Source: JAGPFW01 sp964535155
Lineage (GTDB): Bacteria; Patescibacteriota; WWE3; UBA101185; UBA10185
Direction: 5' to 3'
NCBI GenBank assembly: GCA_964535155.1
Contig: CAZHSR010000012.1
Location: 1-19,600 of the forward strand
DNA: 19,600 nt
The position numbers and the translations under genes were made by a program. The notes beneath the pieces were generated by a model. That model saw only the letters and a program-made list of their open reading frames with translations. It ran no database searches and had not been told where the DNA came from. Position 1 is the stretch's first letter. Each line of letters begins with the position of its first letter. Shown here piece after piece: positions 14,201 to 19,600 of this stretch.

Positions 14201-14737
14201 ATGAGCGGACACAATAAATGGTCAAAAATTAAACATCAAAAGGGGATTACTGACGCGAGAAAAAGTACCACCTTTTCTAAATTATCCAAGCAAATAAATA
14301 TAGCTGCTAGAAATGGAGGGGGAGATCCTAGCATGAATCCTTCCTTGGCTTTGTTGGTGGAAAAAGCTAAAAGTGTAAATATGCCCAAAGATACTATTGA
14401 GAAAGCAATTAAAAAGGGGACTGGCGAATTACAAGATGGCGCCGACATTACGGAAATAGTGTACGAGGGCTATGGCGCTTTTGGCGTTGCAATAGTTATT
14501 AAAACCCTTACTGATAATAGAAACAGAACAGTAGCTGAGGTAAGAAATATTTTGGAAAGATTTGGTGGTTCTATGGGGACTTTGGGGTCGGCTTCTTATA
14601 TTTTTGATAAACAAAATGTTCCTTCTTTTTTGGTTCCTTTGGATGAAGATCAGTATAGTAAAATTGTAGAGTTAATAGAAACATTAGAAGCTCATGACGA
14701 TGTAGTGGAAGTCTATGCAAATCATTCAAAAGCTTAA
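14201..14737 (+). CDS. yebC: YebC/PmpR/TACO1-family protein
   Basis: A 178-residue member of the YebC family, known as DNA-binding regulators and, in more recent work, as translation factors helping at polyproline stretches. It begins with the family signature MSGHNKWSKIKHQKGITDARK and continues with FSKLSKQINIAARNGGGDPSMNP and NMPKDTIEKAIKKGTGEL. Then come YEGYGAFGVAIVIKTLTDNRNRT and FGGSMGTLGSASYIFDK. The usual length is about 240 residues, and the C-terminal domain is shortened here. A polyproline role would match efp in the same window. The 3' end overlaps the next gene by 23 nt. Confidence 0.94.
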   Translation: MSGHNKWSKIKHQKGITDARKSTTFSKLSKQINIAARNGGGDPSMNPSLALLVEKAKSVNMPKDTIEKAIKKGTGELQDGADITEIVYEGYGAFGVAIVIKTLTDNRNRTVAEVRNILERFGGSMGTLGSASYIFDKQNVPSFLVPLDEDQYSKIVELIETLEAHDDVVEVYANHSKA

Positions 14738-15563
14738 GGATAAGCTTAAAGATAAGAAGAATGGGTATATCTTGTACTCATTTATCATGTTTTTCCTATT
14801 TTTAGTATCTGCGGAGAGTGTCGGTTTTGATTCAGAATTATATAATCAAGCCTCTTTTCGAACTGGTCTGTTAATATTTTTTGTTACTTTACTAGGCTCC
14901 TATTTAACGCAGTATTCATCTTTGTCTTTCTCAAAAGGGAAGTACCGTGGATTAATTGTTTCCTTGTTGCCTTTGAGTTTGAGCTTTGGAACTTACTTGG
15001 CTTTGTATCACTTTCCAAATTTTAGTCCTATGTTTAGAACTTTTAGTTTAGTTGTTGTAGCAGGGTTGTTTTATTTAATTAGCTTGGTAAATAATATTTT
15101 GCTTGTGGTTGATGAGCGAGAAGATGTTTTTCCGTTGTACAGAGTGGCAGTTACTTGGAGTCAGATTCTGCTTGTAATAGTGTCTATCCCGGTTTATGTG
15201 GGGATTTATAAATTTGATCAAGGCCCAATTTATCAGAATTTATTGGCAGGTATAGTGACTTTTATTTTTACTGGCTATTACTTGTGGAGTTTAAGTTTTG
15301 ACAAAAGGATTAGGAAGACTGGAATTTTTGAAAAGGTTATGAATTGTTTGTTTTGCGTGTTTTTGGTTGTGGTCGCAGGATTTTCCGTGTCTTTTATTCC
15401 TACTGAAGCGTTTTTACGGGGTTTATTTTCCGCATCGGTTTTACTGTTTGGGTTGAATTATCTGGATGGTTATGTAAAAAATAAGCTAAATAAAAGTTTC
15501 TTGTATATTTACGGAACAATTTTTTTAACATTTTTAATGTTAATTCTTGTTTTTAGACCCTAG
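14715..15563 (+). CDS. Polytopic membrane protein of unknown function
   Basis: Unrecognised 282-residue protein. About eight to nine hydrophobic segments run from YILYSFIMFFLFLVSAESV near residue 19 to YIYGTIFLTFLMLILVFRP at the C-terminus, separated by short Lys/Arg-containing loops (LKDKLKDKKNG at the start, FDKRIRKTGIFEK near residue 200). No catalytic or transport motif is visible. The layout loosely resembles 7-transmembrane sensor or permease domains. The ATG lies inside the 3' end of yebC in another frame (23-nt overlap), so translation is probably coupled to yebC. An intrinsic terminator candidate overlaps its stop codon, closing the transcription unit. Confidence 0.75.
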   Translation: MQIIQKLKDKLKDKKNGYILYSFIMFFLFLVSAESVGFDSELYNQASFRTGLLIFFVTLLGSYLTQYSSLSFSKGKYRGLIVSLLPLSLSFGTYLALYHFPNFSPMFRTFSLVVVAGLFYLISLVNNILLVVDEREDVFPLYRVAVTWSQILLVIVSIPVYVGIYKFDQGPIYQNLLAGIVTFIFTGYYLWSLSFDKRIRKTGIFEKVMNCLFCVFLVVVAGFSVSFIPTEAFLRGLFSASVLLFGLNYLDGYVKNKLNKSFLYIYGTIFLTFLMLILVFRP

Positions 15564-15582
15564 TTACATTTTAGGGGTTTTT
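15558..15582 (+). terminator. Intrinsic terminator after the membrane-protein gene
   Basis: CCCTA (15558-15562) pairs with TAGGG (15572-15576) around a 9-nt loop, followed by GTTTTT. The stem overlaps the TAG stop of the preceding gene. The stem is short but the T-tract is well placed. Confidence 0.5.
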
Positions 15583-15614
15583 GAAAGAGTTTGTGGAGTG
15601 GGGAAGTAAGAGTT

Positions 15615-15652
15615 CATAGTTACCCCATAGTTTATCATCCTATAGCATAGTT
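15615..15652 (+). repeat. Three CATAGTT direct repeats
   Basis: CATAGTT at 15615-15621, 15626-15632 and 15646-15652. Start-to-start distances of 11 and 20 bp keep the copies on about the same face of the helix. Confidence 0.5.
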
Positions 15653-15668
15653 TGCTAAAAATGTAGAC

Positions 15669-15727
15669 TTGTCATATAAAGTGGGGTAGGGGAGATTGTC
15701 ATACTTTCCTCTGGTAGAGTTGTCATA
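15669..15727 (+). repeat. Three TTGTCATA direct repeats
   Basis: Identical octamers TTGTCATA at 15669-15676, 15696-15703 and 15720-15727, spaced 27 and 24 bp. They resemble short iterons or a multi-site operator. Confidence 0.6.
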
Positions 15728-15764
15728 TATTTCAAATAATGCGTAAATTTTGTATCCAGTCTGT

Positions 15765-15773
15765 TGTGGATAA
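15765..15773 (-). promoter_or_regulatory. Consensus DnaA box
   Basis: TGTGGATAA on the plus strand is the exact complement of TTATCCACA, the strongest bacterial DnaA box. Only one perfect copy is present, next to an AT-rich stretch. A single 9-mer can occur by chance. Confidence 0.45.
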
Positions 15774-15968
15774 GTATTATGCAATATAAATGCTGTAATC
15801 CTAATTAATGGAGTAAATTAATTTATCTAAATGAATTGAAGAATAAAGATTTATTTAATATGAAGACATACTTGACTAATTAGGTATCATTGCGCTTCAG
15901 TACTCTTCCCTATGTATTTGTGTCTCCCTATTTAGTTTTTTAATCATTAAAGGGTAAATCTCATCCTT

Positions 15969-15998
15969 GATGTCGTTAAACATACATTATACGACATC
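15969..15998. repeat. Inverted repeat GATGTCGT/ACGACATC
   Basis: Perfect 8-bp arms at 15969-15976 and 15991-15998 with a 14-nt spacer, ending directly at the first palindrome of the array. There is no T-tract. It may be a dimeric protein site. Confidence 0.55.
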
Positions 15999-16208
15999 CC
16001 AAAGGATAATCCTTGCTCTATCCTTTGGTTTTGATTTTCATTAAAGAACAGAACCAGAATATCGCCAAGGATTATCCTTGACTAATTTCATACTTCTTCT
16101 TATCATTACGGCTCATTCCCCTACTTCACCAAAGGATTATCCTTCGGCATTTTGCCTCTTACTCCTTTATTACAACATTTACCGCATGTGCCCCAAGGAT
16201 AATCCCTG
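15999..16208. repeat. Four-palindrome array, about 65-bp period
   Basis: Four copies of CAAGGATWATCCTTG (some CCAAAGGAT variants) are centred at 16008, 16073, 16138 and 16201, so centres are 65, 65 and 63 bp apart. The roughly 48-nt stretches between them are unrelated to each other. Copy 1 also has a second partner arm, ATCCTTTGG, at 16020-16028. Copy 3 extends to a 19-bp near-perfect palindrome. Copy 4 overlaps the -35 region of the recombinase promoter. The repeats are too short, and the spacers too long, for a normal CRISPR array. Confidence 0.85.
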
Positions 16209-16222
16209 TAAATTTTAGTAAA

Positions 16223-16231
16223 TGCTATAAT
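16223..16231 (+). promoter_or_regulatory. Extended -10 promoter of the recombinase
   Basis: TGCTATAAT is a consensus extended -10. The -35 position (about 16203-16208) falls inside the fourth palindrome and has no TTGACA, so a protein bound there could control it. Transcription would start near 16238, leaving a leader of about 64 nt, unlike the leaderless genes nearby. Confidence 0.6.
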
Positions 16232-16263
16232 ACTTTTAGGCACTAAAAATGCCCTTAAAACAT

Positions 16264-16296
16264 GCCCCTAGAATCAATTCTAAGGCGTTTTTATTT
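16264..16296 (+). terminator. Leader hairpin with T-tract before the recombinase
   Basis: TAGAAT/ATTCTA with a 2-nt loop is extended by GCC/GGC after a small internal bulge, followed by GTTTTTATTT. It lies between the promoter and the ATG at 16302, so it looks like an attenuator in the leader. Upstream GGCA (16239-16242) can pair with TGCC at 16250-16253 and may offer an alternative fold. Confidence 0.45.
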
Positions 16297-16301
16297 AAAA
16301 C

Positions 16302-17291
16302 ATGACTATGGATACCTCAAAGAAAAAGCCTTCTAACAGTCTTAACCGCCTCTTAACCGATTATCTTGAATATTGCGAGATAGAAAAAAATTTAGCTCAA
16401 AGTACAGTAAAAATGTACGATTTTTACCTAATGGATTTTTTCACCTGGATTAAGACATACTTAAACAAAGATCAAATTTTTCCCTCAGATATAGACTCAG
16501 AACTCATTCACAAATATAGAGTCAATTTAAACCGCCGTAAAAGCTCAAAATCGGTAGATGGGTACAAAAAGTCTACACAAAAGACTTTTATGGTTGCTAT
16601 AAGAGCCTTTTTAAAGTATTTAATCGTGGAAGTAGGCCTAAATGTAGTCCCCCCAGATAGAATCATTTTAGGCAAAGAGGCAGATCGTGTGCCAAATGTG
16701 CTAAATGATGACCAACTTGAGAACCTCTTCTCCGTTCAAGACTTAAATAAGCTTTCCGGAGTCCGTGATAGAGCCATTTTAGAAACTCTATTTAGCACTG
16801 GATTGCGTGTTAGCGAGTTAGTTGCCCTTAATTTAGAAGATATTAACCTTAAATCTGGTGAATTCACTGTTGTTGGTAAAGGTGGAAAAGCCAGAATTGT
16901 CTACTTAAGCGATTCCGCTAAAAACTGGATACGTCGTTATTTATCTACTCGTCGGGATGAGTTTAAGCCTTTATTCATTAGATACTCCGGTAAAAGTATG
17001 GAAGAAAACGATGTTGATGGCGAATCCCTTCGCTTAACTGCAAGGAGTATCCAAAGAATGGTTAAAAAATATGTTAAAAGGTCGGGACTCGCTGTTGATG
17101 CAACTCCACATACTTTAAGGCACACATTTGCAACGGATTTACTTTCGGAAGGTGCAGATTTGCGTTCAGTACAGGAATTATTAGGACATTCGGATGTATC
17201 TACAACCCAAATTTATACTCATATTACAGATAAACGCCTCAAAGAAGTGCATGAAAAGTTTCATAAGGATGTTGTCTCTTCGGAGGAATAG
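16302..17291 (+). CDS. XerC/XerD-like tyrosine recombinase
   Basis: Site-specific recombinase of 329 residues. The N-terminal SAM-like core-binding domain (about 12-110) contains LTDYLEYCEIEKNLAQSTVK and TFMVAIRAFLKYLI. The catalytic domain (about 130-315) has all expected residues: Arg169 in STGLRVSEL, Lys in VGKGGKARIV, HxxR in HTLRHTF, His in ELLGHSDV and the nucleophile Tyr in TTQIYTH. An insertion with FIRYSGKSMEENDVDGESL precedes the HxxR helix. It could be the Xer dimer-resolution enzyme or an element-borne integrase; the gene alone does not say. The upstream region with phased palindromes and a leader hairpin suggests special regulation or nearby recombination sites. The end converges on guaB with a 31-nt gap. 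Confidence 0.93.
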   Translation: MTMDTSKKKPSNSLNRLLTDYLEYCEIEKNLAQSTVKMYDFYLMDFFTWIKTYLNKDQIFPSDIDSELIHKYRVNLNRRKSSKSVDGYKKSTQKTFMVAIRAFLKYLIVEVGLNVVPPDRIILGKEADRVPNVLNDDQLENLFSVQDLNKLSGVRDRAILETLFSTGLRVSELVALNLEDINLKSGEFTVVGKGGKARIVYLSDSAKNWIRRYLSTRRDEFKPLFIRYSGKSMEENDVDGESLRLTARSIQRMVKKYVKRSGLAVDATPHTLRHTFATDLLSEGADLRSVQELLGHSDVSTTQIYTHITDKRLKEVHEKFHKDVVSSEE

Positions 17292-17322
17292 GTCTTCAAA
17301 AAGGAAACTCCCCTACTCTACC

Positions 17323-18399
17323 CTATTTCGACAGCACCAGATCATGCGCCCCGCCTTCTATTGCGCCTTCCGATGTTATTTTTACAAATTGTGAATTATT
17401 CCAGAGCTCTTTTATACTTTTAGCCCCACAATAACTAAAACCAGATTTTACTCCTGCCAGCAGTCCTGTAACTACATCTTCAACAGCACCTTTGTACTCA
17501 ATTAGACCCGCGACGCCTTCAATATGCTGTACATAAGTATTTGATTTTCCTTCAGGGTTAGTTTCTAAATGACGCTTTTTCTCCTCCTGGCTAGTAGATC
17601 CTTCATATCTTTTGTATTTTTTGCCATTAATTTCGATTAACTCTCCTGGAGCTTCATCTGTTCCCGCAAAAATGTTTCCCCCCGCAATAGCAGAAGCTCC
17701 CGCTGCTAAGGCTTTTACTATGTCCCCAGAGTTTCTAATCCCTGCCCCAGCAATGCAAGACTTTCCCATTTTTCTTGCCACTTCCCCTACTCTTATAACA
17801 GAATCAAAAGTAGGTAATCCACATCCTGTTTGAATTCTGGTGGTGCATATGGACCCTCCTCCAATTCCTATAAAGACGCAATCTGCACCAGCTTTGTATA
17901 AATCTTGTGCACATTCCCTTGTAGCAGCAATACCTCCAATAATGGTAATTTTGTCCCCAAAATGAGCTCTTACGCTTTTAATAAAGTCTATATTTTGCTT
18001 CATGTGACCATGTGCAACATCAATGTTTATTACATTTGCTCCAGCATTAACCAAAGCTTCTGCTCTTTTCATTTCTTCCTTTATCCCAATCGAAGCAGCC
18101 ACAACTGAAACTTTAGAATTCACCTGTGCCACTTTTTCTGCTTGTGCCTCAATAGTTTCAAATCTAGGCAAAATTCCCATCCCCCCAAGTTGTGCCATTT
18201 TAATTGCCATATCCACTCCTGTGACTGTGGACATATTTGTCGAAATCAAAGGTATCCCTAGAGTTAAATTTGGTGATAACTTTGTACTCAAATCCACCTC
18301 AGACCTTGAATTTATCTCAGAATATTGCGGGACTAGCAAAACATCGTCAAATGAAAGTGCTGATGGGAGACTTTGAAATTGTGAGTATGTTTTTTTCAC
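17323..18399 (-). CDS. guaB: IMP dehydrogenase/GMP reductase family, lacking CBS domains
   Basis: TIM-barrel enzyme of purine nucleotide metabolism, 358 residues. Signatures are LSFDDVLLVPQYSEI, the PLISTNMSTVTG strand, VINIDVAHGH, the catalytic loop GGGSICTTRIQTGCGLP with its Cys near residue 185, and YKGAVEDVVTGLLAGVKSGFSYCGA at the end. The two CBS domains of normal IMP dehydrogenase (about 490 residues) are missing. The flap reads RYEGSTSQEE instead of YRGMGS, so IMP dehydrogenase and GMP reductase activities cannot be told apart by eye. The start is a GTG, 6 nt after TGGTAAAAT, and the -10 overlaps the rnhB stop. It follows rnhB by 9 nt on the same strand. Confidence 0.88.
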   Translation of the reverse strand: MKKTYSQFQSLPSALSFDDVLLVPQYSEINSRSEVDLSTKLSPNLTLGIPLISTNMSTVTGVDMAIKMAQLGGMGILPRFETIEAQAEKVAQVNSKVSVVAASIGIKEEMKRAEALVNAGANVINIDVAHGHMKQNIDFIKSVRAHFGDKITIIGGIAATRECAQDLYKAGADCVFIGIGGGSICTTRIQTGCGLPTFDSVIRVGEVARKMGKSCIAGAGIRNSGDIVKALAAGASAIAGGNIFAGTDEAPGELIEINGKKYKRYEGSTSQEEKKRHLETNPEGKSNTYVQHIEGVAGLIEYKGAVEDVVTGLLAGVKSGFSYCGAKSIKELWNNSQFVKITSEGAIEGGAHDLVLSK

Positions 18400-18405
18400 A
18401 AGGAA

Positions 18406-18414
18406 ATTTTACCA
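18406..18414 (-). promoter_or_regulatory. Extended -10 of guaB, leaderless with GTG start
   Basis: On the minus strand TGGTAAAAT ends 6 nt before the GTG at 18399. The TAA of this box is also the stop codon of rnhB. Confidence 0.5.
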
Positions 18415-19116
18415 TGACATTGACTTAATAGGTTCAAAACTTTTTCTATGAATTGTGCACGGTCCATGTTTACAAATTGCTTCTATATGAGCTTTTGTGC
18501 CATATCCCTTATGTTTCTCAAACCCATATTCTGGGAATTCCTCACTTACCTTTTTCATAATCCTGTCTCTGTGTACTTTAGCTAATATGGAAGCTGCCGC
18601 AATATTTATGCTTACTGTGTCCCCTTTGGAAATGTTCTTTTGCTCTTCTGAAGGTATTCTCATTATGGGAAAATGGTCTGTTAAAGTAAATTCAGGTTTT
18701 ATTTGCAAAGATTCAATTGCCAATGAAAATCCTTCAGAATTTGCCCATCCAATTCCCTTTGAATCAATATCTTCAACCGAAATTTCCACAATTGAATAGC
18801 TAATTGCTTTGGTAACAATAAATTCGTACATAATTTCTCGTCTTTTTTCTGTTATTTTTTTGGAATCGTTTATGAGGTGATATAAATTTTTCTCACTTTT
18901 TGATGAGAGGTCGTTATTTCTGGAAGTGTCAAAGCATGAAACTTTTTCCTCTGCAACTTCATCTTCCAGTAAAACCAAGTCCTCTTTTTTTAATATAACC
19001 GCAGAAATTACAATAGGTCCCGCCAGAGGTCCCCTTCCCGCCTCATCAACTCCAGCTATTAGATTTATTCCTTTTTCCCAGGAGATTTTTTCATGAATAA
19101 GCAAGTTGTTCTTCAT
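18409..19116 (-). CDS. rnhB: Ribonuclease HII
   Basis: Removes ribonucleotides and RNA primers from DNA-RNA hybrids. The 235 residues include the family motif IAGVDEAGRGPLAGPIVISA with catalytic Asp24 and Glu25, NDSKKITEKRRE, a further acidic motif LTDHFPIMRIP, and AAASILAKVHRDRIM. The C-terminal end is FEKHKGYGTKAHIEAICKHGPCTIHRKSF. Between the first strand and NDSKK there is an acidic stretch of about 45 residues (ILKKEDLVLLEDEVAEEKVS and on), longer than in typical bacterial enzymes. It lies downstream of gyrA, separated by the second hairpin element, and is 9 nt from guaB. No leaderless-type -10 is seen at its start, so it is probably read from the gyrA side. Confidence 0.95.
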   Translation of the reverse strand: MKNNLLIHEKISWEKGINLIAGVDEAGRGPLAGPIVISAVILKKEDLVLLEDEVAEEKVSCFDTSRNNDLSSKSEKNLYHLINDSKKITEKRREIMYEFIVTKAISYSIVEISVEDIDSKGIGWANSEGFSLAIESLQIKPEFTLTDHFPIMRIPSEEQKNISKGDTVSINIAAASILAKVHRDRIMKKVSEEFPEYGFEKHKGYGTKAHIEAICKHGPCTIHRKSFEPIKSMSW

Positions 19117-19153
19117 TTAATAACTTTTTGTAAATTCTCCTCTTTTTTGGTTA

Positions 19154-19218
19154 TGAGCATGTCTTTTTCTGAATCATTACGACCGAAGGGAGTCGTGATG
19201 AAGAAAAAGATGTGCTCA
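19154..19218 (+). repeat. Hairpin element, copy 2 (upstream of rnhB)
   Basis: A 65-bp imperfect inverted repeat bounded by TGAG and CTCA. On the plus strand the outer stem TGAGCATGTCTTTTTC pairs completely with its partner, including two G:U pairs. A small internal loop follows, then CATTACGAC/GTCGTGATG around a CGAAGGGA loop. The central 32 nt are identical to copy 1 at 4398-4464 but the arms differ. It lies between gyrA and rnhB (both minus strand), in the same orientation to its neighbours as copy 1. No T-tract flanks it. Confidence 0.85.
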
Positions 19219-19243
19219 CAGCAAACAATCAAAAGAAGAGAAT

Positions 19244-19600
19244 TTAACTCAAAAACGCCACCGAACTTACCTTATCTCCCCCAGACATCCTTATTAAATG
19301 TACCCCCTTAGTACTTCGAGATAAATTAGGAATCCCCTTAGCCTCAATTCTTATCACCTTTCCACTTGTAGTGGCCAACAAAACATCTTGTGCTTTTTCC
19401 TCTTCCTTTTTAGGTTCAAGTCTCCCGCATACCAAACCTCCAGTTTTGTCGCCGACACTATAAGTTAATAAACCTGATCCTCCCCTATTTTGCACTCTAT
19501 ATTCACTTAAATCGGTCTTTTTACCGTATCCATTTTCTGCTACTACAAAGACTTCAAAATCATCGCTTCCCCCAGGGATTACTATCATTTCAATAACGCT
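19244..19600 (-). CDS. gyrA: DNA gyrase subunit A, C-terminal part (partial)
   Basis: The last 118 codons of the gyrase A subunit, cut by the right edge of the window; the frame is open to 19600 on the minus strand. The C-terminal beta-propeller, which wraps DNA for negative supercoiling, is recognisable from ENGYGKKTDLSEYRVQNRGG and GKVIRIEAKGIPNLSRSTKG, then VHLIRMSGGDKVSSVA at the end. The GyrA-box-like QNRGGSG lies in the first of these; topoisomerase IV ParC would usually lack it, supporting GyrA. The start is outside the window. The protein ends soon after the last blade without the long acidic tail of some gyrases. It is the upstream gene of the gyrA-rnhB-guaB run. Confidence 0.88.
   Translation of the reverse strand, partial: SVIEMIVIPGGSDDFEVFVVAENGYGKKTDLSEYRVQNRGGSGLLTYSVGDKTGGLVCGRLEPKKEEEKAQDVLLATTSGKVIRIEAKGIPNLSRSTKGVHLIRMSGGDKVSSVAFLS

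Larger units (their letters stand above)
15583..16222. other. Long non-coding region upstream of the recombinase
   Basis: About 640 nt with no credible ORF on either strand. From left to right it holds three CATAGTT copies (15615, 15626, 15646), three TTGTCATA copies (15669, 15696, 15720), a consensus DnaA box (15765-15773, minus) and a very AT-rich stretch of about 15774-15880. Then come an inverted repeat GATGTCGT/ACGACATC (15969-15998) and the four-palindrome array (15999-16208). This density of short repeats suggests a replication, recombination or regulatory control region. Its function is not established. Confidence 0.7.

Noticed and set aside
15740..15800. dif site next to the Xer-like gene
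   Set aside because: Short AT-rich stretches such as TTATGCAATATAAAT recall a half-site, but no pair of 11-bp XerC/XerD half-sites could be aligned by eye.
15999..16208. CRISPR array
   Set aside because: Repeats are only 15-19 nt, palindromic and variable, spacers are about 48 nt, and no cas gene is in the window.

Overview
The window is a compact, AT-rich bacterial chromosome segment with 20 protein genes, of which gyrA is cut by the right edge, and one tRNA. TGA is used as an ordinary stop (EamA, PIN, LspA-like and tRNA-overlapping ORFs), so the code is standard. Small tightly packed genes, a LytR_C protein, a TraG/VirB4-like ATPase, an Arg-type EF-P and promoters sitting directly on start codons suggest a Patescibacteria/CPR genome, perhaps Microgenomates or Katanobacteria. 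That placement is inference, since no 16S rRNA gene is present.

Layout: 136-2912 (minus) carries rpmE, an EamA transporter and hisS. 3004-3715 (plus) is an AbrB/PIN toxin-antitoxin pair. 3743-5816 is a degenerate metallo-beta-lactamase-fold protein and dnaB. 5999-6085 is tRNA-Leu(CAA). 6211-8001 is a self-regulated-looking AAA/DUF4143 ATPase and efp. 8084-10178 is an apparent operon of an Lgt-like/DksA zinc-finger fusion, a short LspA-like protein and an RluA-type pseudouridine synthase. 10232-11281 is a LytR_C protein. 11330-14155 is a 941-residue membrane-anchored ATPase with a C-terminal S1 domain. 14201-15563 is yebC overlapping a polytopic membrane protein. 15564-16301 is a long non-coding region rich in repeats. 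16302-17291 is a tyrosine recombinase. 17323-19600 (minus) is gyrA (partial), rnhB and guaB.

Three signals stand out beyond the genes. (1) A hairpin element with an identical 32-nt core occurs twice, before dnaB and before rnhB. Its outer arms differ between copies but stay paired, and every mismatch becomes G:U on the strand opposite to the flanking genes. (2) Upstream of the tyrosine recombinase lie four CAAGGATWATCCTTG palindromes with centres 65, 65 and 63 bp apart, together with two other short repeat families, a consensus DnaA box and a leader hairpin. (3) Ten genes carry a -10 element (mostly extended, TGnTAnnnT) only 6-10 nt from the start codon, implying leaderless or nearly leaderless mRNAs as the default here.

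Two gene fusions are also unusual: an Lgt-like membrane domain joined to a DksA/TraR zinc finger, and a TraG/VirB4-like ATPase joined to an S1 RNA-binding domain.
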